Position numbers and translations under genes: made by a program | The notes under the pieces: model-generated | What the model was told of the DNA's origin: nothing | Database searches by the model: none | Seen by the model: only the letters and a program-made list of their open reading frames with translations | In this document: piece after piece, positions 17,343-25,416 of the stretch | Position numbering within the stretch: position 1 is the first letter of the stretch | Layout of the letters: the number at the start of each line of letters is the position of its first letter | Origin: CAKZLS01 sp963771545 | GTDB lineage: Bacteria; Pseudomonadota; Alphaproteobacteria; Rhodospirillales; Defluviicoccaceae | Assembly: GCA_963771545.1 (NCBI GenBank) | Contig: CAVYTX010000003.1 | Span: 248,001 to 312,000, forward strand | Length of the DNA: 64,000 nucleotides | Direction: 5' to 3'

Positions 17343-18221
17343 ATGAACCAGCCGCCTCGAAACGCCGGCCCAACGACCGCGCCGGAGGGCCCCGGCGGCT
17401 CCATCGTCATTGGCGGCGACCTTATGGTCGCCCGGCTCGGCTTTGGCGCCATGCGGCTGTGCGGGCCCGGCGTGTGGGGCGAACCGGCGGACCCGGAAAA
17501 CGCCCGCAAGGTGCTCCGGCGCGTGCTCGAACTGGGCGTCACTCTCATCGACACCGCCGATGCCTATGGTCCCGAGGTCAATGAGCGGTTGATCGCGGAC
17601 ACCCTTCATCCCTATCCCGAGGGACTCGTCGTCGCGACCAAGGGCGGTTTGGTACGGCCCCGGCGAGGGGCCTGGGACCGGAACGGCCGCCCGGAGCACC
17701 TGCGCGCCGCGTGCGAGGCGAGCCTGAGGCGCCTGAAGCTCGAGCGTATCGATCTTTACCAACTCCACGCGCCCGATCCGGACGTGCCGTTCGAGGACTC
17801 CGTGGGAACGTTCGCCGAGCTGCGTTCCGAGGGAAAGATCCGTCACGTCGGCCTCTCGAATGTGAGTGTCGATCAGTTGCGGCGGGCGCAACGACTGGCG
17901 CCCGTTGCGTCGGTTCAGAACCGCTTCAACATCTCCGACCGATCGTCCGAGGATGTGCTGGGGGAATGCGAGCGCGAGGGTATCGCATTCCTGCCCTGGT
18001 ATCCGCTGGAAGCGGGCGCCAGCGCGCGGGGCGCGGGTGCGCTCGCGCGGGTCGCTGGGCGCCACGGCGCGACGGCCGCACAGGTCGTTCTCGCATGGCT
18101 GCTTGCCCGCTCACCGGTCATCGCGCCGATTCCCGGAACGTCATCGACGGCCCATTTGGAAGAAAATGTCGCCGCGGCGTCTCTTCGACTGTCGTCCGAG
18201 GACCTGGCCGACCTGCCTTGA
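17343..18221 (+). CDS. aldo/keto reductase
   Basis: NAD(P)H-dependent oxidoreductase of the TIM-barrel aldo/keto reductase superfamily, 292 residues. The catalytic tetrad is visible: Asp and Tyr in DTADAYGPEVNE, Lys in VVATKGG, and His in YQLHAPDPD. The C-terminal cofactor phosphate-binding part reads PIPGTSSTAHLEEN. ATG 17343 is used because GGAGAGGAG lies eight bases upstream; an upstream in-frame Met lacks this. Substrate cannot be read from sequence; the form resembles the YajO/PdxI-like group of general reductases. Confidence 0.93.
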   Translation: MNQPPRNAGPTTAPEGPGGSIVIGGDLMVARLGFGAMRLCGPGVWGEPADPENARKVLRRVLELGVTLIDTADAYGPEVNERLIADTLHPYPEGLVVATKGGLVRPRRGAWDRNGRPEHLRAACEASLRRLKLERIDLYQLHAPDPDVPFEDSVGTFAELRSEGKIRHVGLSNVSVDQLRRAQRLAPVASVQNRFNISDRSSEDVLGECEREGIAFLPWYPLEAGASARGAGALARVAGRHGATAAQVVLAWLLARSPVIAPIPGTSSTAHLEENVAAASLRLSSEDLADLP

Positions 18222-18239
18222 TCGGCGAAATCGTCCGGA

Positions 18240-18644
18240 CTACTCGAAGCTCTTGAGCCACTCGGTCGCGTTCAATTTTTCGAGTTTCTTGAACAGCCGC
18301 TTGTTGGGGTCGGGTCCGAGGTCGGTGCCGCTGGCGAGGTCGTTCATGTGGCCGAGCACCACGCCGCCGATGGCGTGAATGGCCTCATGGCGATCCAAAC
18401 CCTGGCGCATCAACCGCTCCAGATTTGCGCGGACGGGGATCTCGTCGCCCATCGCCACCTGGCTTTCGACAACGGCGTGAATGGCCGCGTGCATGAACTC
18501 GTCCGGCGCGGTTTCGCCGGCTTCGAGGTGATATTCCCTCACCAGCTCAATGCGCTCGCCCTCGTCCATGGCTTCCCATGCGACCGGATCGGGGGCCTTG
18601 AGGGGATCGTAAGTGTCCATTTGCTCATCATCCGCATGTTCCAT
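18240..18644 (-). CDS. DUF1841-like small protein
   Basis: A protein of about 134 residues with an acidic start, then YDPLKAPDPVAWEAMDEGER and the conserved helical core HAAIHAVVESQVAMGDE followed by RHEAIHAIGGVVLGHMNDL (here DRHEAIHAIG). Spaced His/Glu residues suggest a metal-binding helical fold, but no activity is known. The DUF1841 label is from memory of this pattern and is tentative. Start alternatives are Met at 18644 and Met at 18620. A longer frame to 18899 runs through a dispersed repeat and is not used. It is convergent with the aldo/keto reductase gene. Confidence 0.7.
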   Translation of the reverse strand: MEHADDEQMDTYDPLKAPDPVAWEAMDEGERIELVREYHLEAGETAPDEFMHAAIHAVVESQVAMGDEIPVRANLERLMRQGLDRHEAIHAIGGVVLGHMNDLASGTDLGPDPNKRLFKKLEKLNATEWLKSFE

Positions 18645-18754
18645 CGGGACATTCGGCCTTCGATGACGCTCTCCGATGGCCAACCCGGGAAATATATCCA
18701 ATAGCGAGGGTGTCCACCATGGTTCCCGCCGCCAAATCCCGGGAAGGGCGAACC

Positions 18755-18795
18755 GGGCCTTTTTTTGACGACACGTGCCGTCAACAGGGTTCGGC
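18755..18795 (+). repeat. dispersed palindromic repeat, copy 1
   Basis: This 41-base stretch matches, in reverse complement, the stretch 56929-56969, with few mismatches. The core is the near-palindrome TTGACGACACGTGCCGTCAA, next to a run of seven T. It is intergenic and resembles a REP-like element. The T-run precedes the hairpin on the plus strand, so it is not a simple terminator. Confidence 0.7.
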
Positions 18796-18886
18796 CGGGC
18801 TCGTGCCGGACGTCGTCTTTGACAAGTGCGGATTGCCGCGCCATGTTTCCACTCATCGGTATCGTTAGGGCGGGCGTCATTCATCC

Positions 18887-19474
18887 ATGCGGGGTTCACG
18901 AGCCGAGGTTCTTACCGTTCCGAACCTGTTGTCTTCCTATCGGTTGGCGATGGCGCCGGTCCTCATCGTTCTCGCGCTGACGGATCAACGCACGCTGTTC
19001 ATCGTGTTCCTGTGCATCAGCTTCGCGACGGACGCGCTGGACGGGTTCATCGCCCGGACCTGGAACCTGTGCACGCAACTGGGCGCACGGCTCGATTCCA
19101 TCGCCGACGAGTTGACCTATCTGGCCGCCCTCGTCGGGATCTTTCGGTTCGAATACCAGGCGCTGAAACCGCATATCGCCATGCTGTATATTTTCATCGG
19201 GTTTCTGGCGGTGGCGGCGCTGATTCCGATGCTCAAGTTCAAAAAGATGCCATCGTTTCATCTGTATTCGTTCAAGGCCAATGCGTTGCTACAGGGTATT
19301 TTTATTGTGACCTTGTTCCTTTTCGGGTTTAATGCCTATCTGTACTACTTCGTGATGGGGTTCGGCATTCTGGCTTGTATCGAGGCAATCGGCGTATCCT
19401 TGGTGATCGAAGAACCGATTTCCAATGCCCGGAGTCTCCTGTGGGTCCTAGGCAACAGGAACCGCCCGCGATGA
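18887..19474 (+). CDS. CDP-alcohol phosphatidyltransferase family protein
   Basis: Integral membrane enzyme of 195 residues that transfers a phosphatidyl group from CDP-diacylglycerol to an alcohol. The family motif D-x2-D-G-x2-A-R-x8-G-x3-D-x3-D is complete, starting DALDGFIAR near residue 49 and ending GARLDSIAD. About five hydrophobic helices follow. The specific alcohol (glycerol phosphate, inositol, serine or other) is not readable. A metallophosphoesterase gene follows after 32 bases and a CarS-like cytidylyltransferase gene lies just beyond, suggesting a lipid cassette. Confidence 0.9.
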   Translation: MRGSRAEVLTVPNLLSSYRLAMAPVLIVLALTDQRTLFIVFLCISFATDALDGFIARTWNLCTQLGARLDSIADELTYLAALVGIFRFEYQALKPHIAMLYIFIGFLAVAALIPMLKFKKMPSFHLYSFKANALLQGIFIVTLFLFGFNAYLYYFVMGFGILACIEAIGVSLVIEEPISNARSLLWVLGNRNRPR

Positions 19475-19506
19475 CAGCGCGTCTTTCGCCGCGGGTTTGA
19501 CCGGAC

Positions 19507-20499
19507 ATGCGCCACGGAACCGCTTTTTCGCGCCGGGAGTCGTTGCCTCCTCCGGATATTCTGGACAAACTCGAGCGGAGGCTTGGGCGGTTGCACGCCC
19601 GGCAGCGCCTTGGAATCGAGCACGATTACGAAGCGCGGATCTTCGGCCAGGGCCTCAACTTCTTCCATATCGAGAACTGGTACTCGATCCAATCGGTGAT
19701 CACCGGCGCGCTCAAGCTCACCGGCCTTTACGGGCGCGGGCGCCGAAACGCCGACGATGTGCGGGTCCGGCGTCACGCCGTCGAATCGCCGGCCCTGCCG
19801 CCGGCCTTCGACGGGTTCACCATCCTTCATATCAGCGACTTGCACGTGGACATGAATCCCGGGGCCATGCAACGCATCGTCGAGCTTCTGCCCGGGCTCG
19901 CCCATGACATCTGTGTCTTGACCGGCGACTACCGGGGACAGACGTTCGGACCGTTCGAGCCCACGCTCGAGGGCTTGGCGCGGGTCGTCGCCCGTCTGAG
20001 CTCACCGGTGTATGGCGTCCTCGGCAACCACGATACCATCAGCATGATTCCGGGGCTGGAAGAGATGGGTGTCCGCATGCTGCTTAACGAAGCGGACCCC
20101 ATCGCGCGCGGCGATCAGCGCATTCATCTGGCGGGGATCGACGACGCCCACTACTTTCGCGTGGACAACATCGAAAAGGCCGCGGCGGGGATCCCCCCCG
20201 AAGAATTCTCCGTGCTGCTGTCCCATACGCCCGAGATCTACCGGCAGGCCGCCCATGCCGATTTCAATCTGCTGCTGGGCGGGCATACCCACGGCGGTCA
20301 GATCTGCCTGCCCGGTTCCATTCCCGTGACTCTGGACTCGGTCCTGCCAAGGCGCATGGGCGCCGGACCGTGGACCTACCATGACATGGCCGGTTACACG
20401 TCGGTAGGCGCCGGAGCTTCGGTGGTTCCCGTCCGGTTCAATTGCTTCCCCGAGATCACGCTCCACCAATTGCGGCGAGCCGAAAAACCGGCCCCCTAA
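19507..20499 (+). CDS. calcineurin-like metallophosphoesterase
   Basis: A 330-residue protein with a dinuclear metal phosphoesterase domain in its C-terminal two thirds: HISDLHVD, LTGDYRG, VYGVLGNHD, LLSHTPE and LLGGHTHGGQI give all metal ligands. This is the YkuE/LpxG-like branch that acts on lipids or phosphoesters. The N-terminal 90 residues are not a typical signal peptide and may be a membrane-associating region. Its stop codon overlaps the stop of the convergent CarS-like gene. The upstream neighbour is a phosphatidyltransferase, so removal of a phosphate from a lipid intermediate is a reasonable inference. Confidence 0.9.
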   Translation: MRHGTAFSRRESLPPPDILDKLERRLGRLHARQRLGIEHDYEARIFGQGLNFFHIENWYSIQSVITGALKLTGLYGRGRRNADDVRVRRHAVESPALPPAFDGFTILHISDLHVDMNPGAMQRIVELLPGLAHDICVLTGDYRGQTFGPFEPTLEGLARVVARLSSPVYGVLGNHDTISMIPGLEEMGVRMLLNEADPIARGDQRIHLAGIDDAHYFRVDNIEKAAAGIPPEEFSVLLSHTPEIYRQAAHADFNLLLGGHTHGGQICLPGSIPVTLDSVLPRRMGAGPWTYHDMAGYTSVGAGASVVPVRFNCFPEITLHQLRRAEKPAP

Positions 20500-20975
20500 T
20501 AGGGCCGGGCGCGGAGGCCGATTTTAAAGAAAACGCGCGATAGAACCACGTCGGCGAGAAAGAAGATCGACACACCGGCAACGATGTCCGCGAGCGTCAG
20601 ACCGAGCGTGAAAGTGCAGGCAAGGAGCGGAAACAGCGCCTCGGGCACCTGATCGAGACCGGTCGCCTTGCCGCTTGATGGCAGGCCCATGCGGCGCTTC
20701 ACGAAACTGGAAAACAGGTCGCCCGCCATGGCGCCGAACCCGACGAGAGCGCCGCTCGTCCAATCCAGCCCCAGCAACGGCGCGCACGCCGTCGTGACCG
20801 CGATCCCGAGGACGACCCCGCGCACGGTTTTCGACGGGCCGAACAGCGGCCGCCCGTCGACGAGATGAAGACCGCCATCGAGAGGAAACGAGAACTGGCG
20901 CCCCAGAATGCGCGACGCCACCACCGGTGCGCCGTTCGCCACCAGCACGAGAACCAGAAGTTTCAAGTTCAACAC
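20496..20975 (-). CDS. CDP-archaeol synthase-like (CarS/DUF46) membrane protein
   Basis: A 159-residue protein with four to five transmembrane helices. It carries the CarS signature: a LVDGRPLFGPSKTVRG motif, LVGFGAMAGDLFSSFVKRRMG and LDQVPEALFP, where the Asp and Lys residues serve CTP and Mg2+ binding in the archaeal enzymes. Bacterial homologues probably make a CDP-activated lipid, but no product is proven. It converges on the metallophosphoesterase gene with a two-base stop overlap, and it lies next to a CDP-alcohol phosphatidyltransferase, which would use a CDP-lipid. Confidence 0.85.
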   Translation of the reverse strand: MLNLKLLVLVLVANGAPVVASRILGRQFSFPLDGGLHLVDGRPLFGPSKTVRGVVLGIAVTTACAPLLGLDWTSGALVGFGAMAGDLFSSFVKRRMGLPSSGKATGLDQVPEALFPLLACTFTLGLTLADIVAGVSIFFLADVVLSRVFFKIGLRARPY

Positions 20976-21318
20976 GGCTGCATATCACCAGTTTACAGCG
21001 CTGTCCCGCAATATTGAATCATTCCAATGCTATAAAATCGGGGCCCGGCCGGGGGCAGCGAACCGGCATTAGGCCCGGTTTGACTTGCCATGCCTGAGAA
21101 TGGCCGTTAGCGTTAAACGGTATTGCAACGAATCTGTTTGGAGTCGTTGGCGGACGACATAGCGCAGTTATACGCGGACGACATAGCGCAGTTATACCAA
21201 GAGCCGCGCTGGCTCGGTGTGCGAATTTTCTGCGGACCGGCCGGCGAGGACACACAATTTCCCAACGACCGACCGGGGCTCCGAACCCTGGCGGCACCGG
21301 GTTAGTACGGAATAGCAC
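20976..21318. other. 343-base intergenic region with a tandem duplication
   Basis: No gene is supported here. It holds the 24-base tandem duplication annotated separately at 21152-21199. The right part is the leader of the UspA gene. No convincing terminator for either neighbour was seen. Confidence 0.55.
21152..21199 (+). repeat. 24-bp exact tandem duplication
   Basis: The unit GCGGACGACATAGCGCAGTT plus ATAC occurs twice in direct head-to-tail order with no difference. It may be a duplicated regulatory site or a recent slippage product. It lies about 120 bases upstream of the universal stress protein start. Confidence 0.8.
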
Positions 21319-21732
21319 ATGTATGGAAAAGTCATGGTGCCGGTGGATTTGGCGCACGTAGAGCGTCTCGAGAAAGCAATCGGCGTTTCAACGGATATCG
21401 CCAAGCACTACCACATACCCCTCTGCTTCGTCGGGGTGACGGCGGAAACGCCCACCGAGGTGGCGCATACACCGCAAGAGTACGCGGCTAAGCTCAAGGA
21501 GTTCGGCGCCATGCAGGCCAAGACGCATGGCTTGGACGTCGATACCGCCGCATATCCAAGTCACGATCCAGCCGTCGATCTCGATAAAACGCTGATCGAA
21601 GCCGCCAAGGAACACGGGGCCGACCTGATCGTCATGGCCTCGCATGTGCCCGGCTTTCCTGAGCACATCTTCGCCTCGCACGCCGCAGCCGTGGCCTCGC
21701 ACGCCGAGGTTTCCGTCTTCGTGGTCCGCTAG
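21319..21732 (+). CDS. universal stress protein UspA family
   Basis: A 137-residue cytosolic Usp-domain protein with the alpha/beta ATP-binding-like fold. The N-terminus MYGKVMVPVDLAH gives the conserved P-V-D turn and the C-terminal half has HGADLIVMASHVPGFPEHIFAS, then VSVFVVR. The usual ATP-binding G-x2-G-x9-G-(S/T) motif is modified (HVPGFPEHIFASHAAAVAS), so nucleotide binding is doubtful. The downstream BCCT transporter gene begins 112 bases later; Usp-transporter pairs are common and may share a stress response. Confidence 0.9.
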   Translation: MYGKVMVPVDLAHVERLEKAIGVSTDIAKHYHIPLCFVGVTAETPTEVAHTPQEYAAKLKEFGAMQAKTHGLDVDTAAYPSHDPAVDLDKTLIEAAKEHGADLIVMASHVPGFPEHIFASHAAAVASHAEVSVFVVR

Positions 21733-21844
21733 ATCCGGTTGGCGAAAGCGAACGCTTCGGGGAAGGGCGAGCCGCGAGATAGGGAGGCGCCGGTCACGAT
21801 CGGCGCAATGCAGGAACGAAAAAAAATAAAAATGAGGAGACGTT

Positions 21845-23461
21845 ATGACCGTAGAACCGAATTTGGCCCCCGAAGGGCCGGCAAATCCGATCGAGACGAC
21901 CTATACCCTGGGCCAGGATAATATTCAGCCTACGCTGGGGCCGTTTGGCCTCGACATTCACAACCCGGTTTTCATGATTTCCGGGCTGACCATCATCCTC
22001 TTCGTGGTCTTGGCGCTGGCGCTGCCGGAACAGGCGGAGGCCTTTTTCGGCTGGCTGCGCCCGGCGGTGACCTCCACGTTCGACTGGGTTCTCCTGTCCG
22101 CCAGCAATATTTTCGTCCTTTTGGCGATCGTGTTGGTCATCTCGCCGCTGGGCAAGGTTCGCATCGGGGGCATGGACGCGAAGCCCGACTATTCCTACTC
22201 CGGCTGGTTTTCCATGCTGTTCGCCGCCGGCATGGGTATTGGCCTGATGTTTTTCGGCGTATCCGAACCGATCTCGCACTTTTCGTCGTCGATCGCGGAG
22301 GGCGCGGGGTCTCCCGAAAGCTGGGCTCCGCTGGGCGGCGCCGCGGGCGACGCGTTTGAAGCGCGCCGGCTCGGCATGGCCGCCACGATCTTTCACTGGG
22401 GCCTTCATCCTTGGGCGATCTACGCCGTTGTCGGGCTCTCGCTGGCTCTGTTCACCTACAACAAGGGATTGCCGCTTAGCATCCGCTCGATGTTTTACCC
22501 GATCTTCGGCGAACGGATTTGGGGCTGGACCGGCCATATCATCGATACGCTCGCCGTTTTCGCGACACTGTTCGGATTGGCCACGTCGCTGGGCATCGGC
22601 GCCGAACAGGCGAACGCCGGGCTGAATTACCTGTTCGGGTTGCCGGTGAACGACGTCTCCAAGGTGTTCCTCATTTTGGGCATCACGTCCATCGCGCTCG
22701 GCTCGGTGGTCGCGGGGCTCGATGCCGGCGTCAAGCGGCTGTCCGAGATCAACATGGTTCTCGCCGCGATCCTGCTCATTTTTATTATCGCCCTCGGCCC
22801 GACGCTGGCCATCTTGACCGGTTTCTTCAAGAATCTCGTCGCCTATGCCGAGTACCTGCCGGCGCTTTCGAATCCGTTCGGCCGCGACGATACGAACTTC
22901 AGCCAGGGTTGGACATCGTTCTATTGGGCATGGTGGATTTCCTGGTCGCCGTTCGTGGGCATGTTCATCGCCCGCATCAGTCGGGGCCGAACGGTGCGCG
23001 AGTTTGTCACCTGTGTGTTGCTGATCCCGTCGGTGGTCTCGGTGTTGTGGATGACGGCGTTCGGCGATACCGCCATCAGCATGCTCAATGACGGCTATCA
23101 GGCTATCGCCGACGCGCCGCTGGAATTGAAGCTGTTCTCCATGCTCCACAATATGCCGCTGGCGGCGATTTCGTCGTTCGTCGGCATCGTGCTGGTCATC
23201 GTGTTCTTCGTCACGTCGTCGGACTCCGGCTCGCTGGTCATCGACACGATCACAGCCGGCGGCAAGGTCGACGCACCGGTGGCGCAGCGCGTCTTCTGGG
23301 CCGGTTTCGAGGGCCTGGTGGCGATCGCGCTGCTCCTCGGCGGCGGTCTCGGCGCATTGCAGGCGGCATCGGTGTCCACCGGCCTGCCGTTCGCCTGTGT
23401 GCTGCTGCTCGGCTGCATCGCGCTTGTGAAAGGCTTGTTGTCGGAACCGCGCGCGCGTTGA
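21845..23461 (+). CDS. BCCT family betaine/carnitine/choline transporter
   Basis: Secondary transporter of 538 residues with 12 predicted transmembrane helices in the LeuT-like fold. It shows the BCCT hallmarks: GMGIGLMFFGVSEPISHF, the glycine stretch of helix 1', and the Trp-rich signature WTSFYWAWWISWSPFVGMF followed by ARISRGRTVREF. The GMGIG form is typical of sodium-coupled betaine carriers. It probably imports a compatible solute, fitting a saline habitat. AGGAG lies seven bases before the ATG. Confidence 0.93.
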   Translation: MTVEPNLAPEGPANPIETTYTLGQDNIQPTLGPFGLDIHNPVFMISGLTIILFVVLALALPEQAEAFFGWLRPAVTSTFDWVLLSASNIFVLLAIVLVISPLGKVRIGGMDAKPDYSYSGWFSMLFAAGMGIGLMFFGVSEPISHFSSSIAEGAGSPESWAPLGGAAGDAFEARRLGMAATIFHWGLHPWAIYAVVGLSLALFTYNKGLPLSIRSMFYPIFGERIWGWTGHIIDTLAVFATLFGLATSLGIGAEQANAGLNYLFGLPVNDVSKVFLILGITSIALGSVVAGLDAGVKRLSEINMVLAAILLIFIIALGPTLAILTGFFKNLVAYAEYLPALSNPFGRDDTNFSQGWTSFYWAWWISWSPFVGMFIARISRGRTVREFVTCVLLIPSVVSVLWMTAFGDTAISMLNDGYQAIADAPLELKLFSMLHNMPLAAISSFVGIVLVIVFFVTSSDSGSLVIDTITAGGKVDAPVAQRVFWAGFEGLVAIALLLGGGLGALQAASVSTGLPFACVLLLGCIALVKGLLSEPRAR

Positions 23462-23479
23462 AAAAGTGAAGGAGCCCAG

Positions 23480-24334
23480 TTGGCCCGAACATCAACTGCC
23501 GCCGGAAGCCGTCCCATGTCCGAACCGATGTTGCCGTTTCTCGTGGAGCCCGAACAGCTCGAACAGGCGTTGGGCACGCAATTCCTGCTTGTGGCCGATG
23601 TCGGCGACGAGTCCTCATACGCGCAACAGCATGTTCCGGGAGCGGTCAACCTTCCCTACAGGGCGCTCATCGAAGCCCGGCCACCGGCCATGGGCTTGCT
23701 GCCCGAGGAGGGACGTTTGAGCGAGGTCCTGTCCACCCTCGGCGTGACGCCCGCCACCCACGTGGTCGCCTATGACAACGAGGGCAATGGCCGGGCGGCG
23801 CGGCTGCTGTGGACGCTGGACGCCGCGGGCCATTCGCGGTCCTCAATGCTCAACGGCGGCCTGCATGCCTGGGCCAACGAGGGGCATCCGACCGAACAGG
23901 CGGCCAACCGGCCAAACTCCGGCGATGGCGCCGTCTCGCGTCGGCCCGATGTGATCGCCGACAAAACCTACATTCTCGAACATCTCGACGCCCCGGACGT
24001 TGTCGTCCTCGATGTGCGCTCTCCGGCGGAATATGTCGGCCGGGACCTGCGCGCGGCGCGCGGCGGCCACATTCCGGGAGCGGTGAATCTGGAATGGACG
24101 CTGGCCATCGATCGCGAGCGCAATCTGCGTCTGAAGCCGGAGGCGGCGTTGCGCGAGATGTTCGCGGGCGTCGGCGTCACGCCCGACAAGGACGTGATCG
24201 TTTACTGCCAGACCCACCACCGCTCCGCCCACACCTACGCCGTGCTCAAGTCGCTGGGTTATCCGCGGATCCGGGGCTACGACGGGTCCTGGTCCGAGTG
24301 GGGCAACGATCCCGTCGTGCCCATCGAGACTTGA
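23480..24334 (+). CDS. two-domain sulfurtransferase (rhodanese family)
   Basis: Protein of about 284 residues with tandem rhodanese domains, as in thiosulfate or mercaptopyruvate sulfurtransferases. The first domain is catalytically silent; the second has the persulfide-forming Cys in the loop IVYCQTHHRSAHTY. DVRSPAEYVG and HIPGAVNLEW are standard rhodanese motifs. The start is a TTG six bases after AAGGAG; an ATG at 23516 is the alternative. The CQTHHRS loop differs from the CRKGVTA and CG(S/A)GVTA loops, so donor specificity is unknown. It follows the BCCT gene after 18 bases. Confidence 0.92.
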   Translation: MARTSTAAGSRPMSEPMLPFLVEPEQLEQALGTQFLLVADVGDESSYAQQHVPGAVNLPYRALIEARPPAMGLLPEEGRLSEVLSTLGVTPATHVVAYDNEGNGRAARLLWTLDAAGHSRSSMLNGGLHAWANEGHPTEQAANRPNSGDGAVSRRPDVIADKTYILEHLDAPDVVVLDVRSPAEYVGRDLRAARGGHIPGAVNLEWTLAIDRERNLRLKPEAALREMFAGVGVTPDKDVIVYCQTHHRSAHTYAVLKSLGYPRIRGYDGSWSEWGNDPVVPIET

Positions 24335-24354
24335 TCCCCGGACCAGCCCACATG

Positions 24355-24906
24355 GCCGCCCGGTCCCCGTCCCCGCCGCCCCGGCTGACTCCCGACCGGC
24401 CGTTCCCCGCGTATGCGTACCTGCCCGGCCGCAACCCTCATCCCACCCGGGACCCCCAGGGACACAGCCATGGCGTCGTCACCCACAGTCCCCAACCGCC
24501 GGATCCGGAGAATTGGCGCGACTGCCGCGACTACCTCTACGGGATCGATCTGTTCAACCAAGGCTACTATTGGGAGGCCCACGAAGCCTGGGAGGGATTG
24601 TGGGCGGCGTGCGGCCGCCAAGGACTTACCGCGACCTACCTGCAGGCGCTCATCAACCTTGCCGCGTCCGGCTTCAAGGCGCGATGGGGCAGCGCCTCCG
24701 GGATGACCGCGAACGCGACAACGGCGCTGCGACTGTTCCAGTCCTTCGCCGCTCACTTGGGCCCGCATCGGACACGCTACATGGGACTCGACGTTCGCGC
24801 GCTCACCGATCACGCCCGCGTGCTCTCGGCATCGCGACGGGCCGAACCGCGCGTGGCGGGCGACACGGGCCCGTTGGCGTTCGATCTCGTGCTGCGGCCT
24901 CGTTAG
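24355..24906 (+). CDS. DUF309 domain-containing protein
   Basis: A protein of about 183 residues with a Pro-rich N-terminus followed by the DUF309 helical domain. The family signature is GIDLFNQGYYWEAHEAWEGLW near residues 65-85 (given here only in part), with Tyr, Glu, His and Trp at conserved places, then QALINLAA. The fold is a helical bundle with unknown activity. It lies 20 bases after the rhodanese gene. Confidence 0.85.
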   Translation, partial: AARSPSPPPRLTPDRPFPAYAYLPGRNPHPTRDPQGHSHGVVTHSPQPPDPENWRDCRDYLYGIDLFNQGYYWEAHEAWEGLWAACGRQGLTATYLQALINLAASGFKARWGSASGMTANATTALRLFQSFAAHLGPHRTRYMGLDVRALTDHARVLSASRRAEPRVAGDTGPLAFDLVLRPR

Positions 24907-24970
24907 AGCAGTGTCCCCACGCGGCCGCGGTCTCGAAACGCAGTTCTTGTGATTTCGGGGCTAAATGATC

Positions 24971-24999
24971 ATGACTTTTGCTCGCAATAGTTCTATACT
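24971..24999 (+). promoter_or_regulatory. predicted promoter of the peptide-modification locus
   Basis: ATGACT is followed after exactly 17 bases by TATACT, a near-consensus -10 box, about 67 bases before the first gene of the locus. Surrounding DNA is AT-richer than the window average. Confidence 0.45.
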
Positions 25000-25065
25000 G
25001 TTTCGACATATGCTCGGGGAGTGGGGCGAAGTTTGCACGACAACGACTTTGAGGTTGTATGTGCG

Positions 25066-25329
25066 ATGACCGACCAGCAAAAGCACGAAAAAAGTTTCGA
25101 CGAAATCCGTGCCGTTAAACAACGGTGGGAGCAGGAACTCTTGAAGATTTCAGGAGTGACCGGCGTCGATATCGGTCGCAAATATCCTGAACATTCGACG
25201 GATTCCTATCTCGTTATTCGCGTTTTCGTCAAGAAAACCGGGGAGACCGTCACGCGGCAGATTCCCGAAGAAATTGAAGGTGTTCCAACCGAGGTAATCG
25301 AAAGGAAGTTTGTTTTGCACTCGTCTTGA
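25066..25329 (+). CDS. small protein equal to the protease N-terminal domain
   Basis: An 87-residue protein clearly homologous to the first 80 residues of the protease encoded 88 bases downstream. Shared features are the R-x-VKQ-x3-E-x-ELL helix, GVTGVDIG, a beta hairpin with IRV-F/L-V, IP-(E/D)-EI-G and TEVIER/TDVIER. In the large protein this domain precedes the trypsin-like domain, as in several Nal1-like bacterial proteases. The free copy could be an inhibitor, chaperone or leader-like recognition element. A GTG at 25021 would give 15 more residues, but ATG 25066 aligns with the paralogue. Function is not known. Confidence 0.75.
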   Translation: MTDQQKHEKSFDEIRAVKQRWEQELLKISGVTGVDIGRKYPEHSTDSYLVIRVFVKKTGETVTRQIPEEIEGVPTEVIERKFVLHSS

Positions 25330-25416
25330 TATTTTTCGGTCGATGCCGGTTTTGTGCGCTCGCGATTGGAACGCGTCGTCCCATGGATCCGATGAAGGAA
25401 GCAAAGGGAGGCAATC

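Noticed and set aside
18765..18784. Rho-independent terminator at the 18.8-kb palindrome
   Set aside because: The T-run is on the upstream side of the hairpin for plus-strand transcription, and on the minus strand the stem is followed by A, not U.
18645..18899. N-terminal extension of the DUF1841-like gene
   Set aside because: It translates the dispersed palindromic repeat and an Arg-rich stretch. The conserved part begins at or after 18644.
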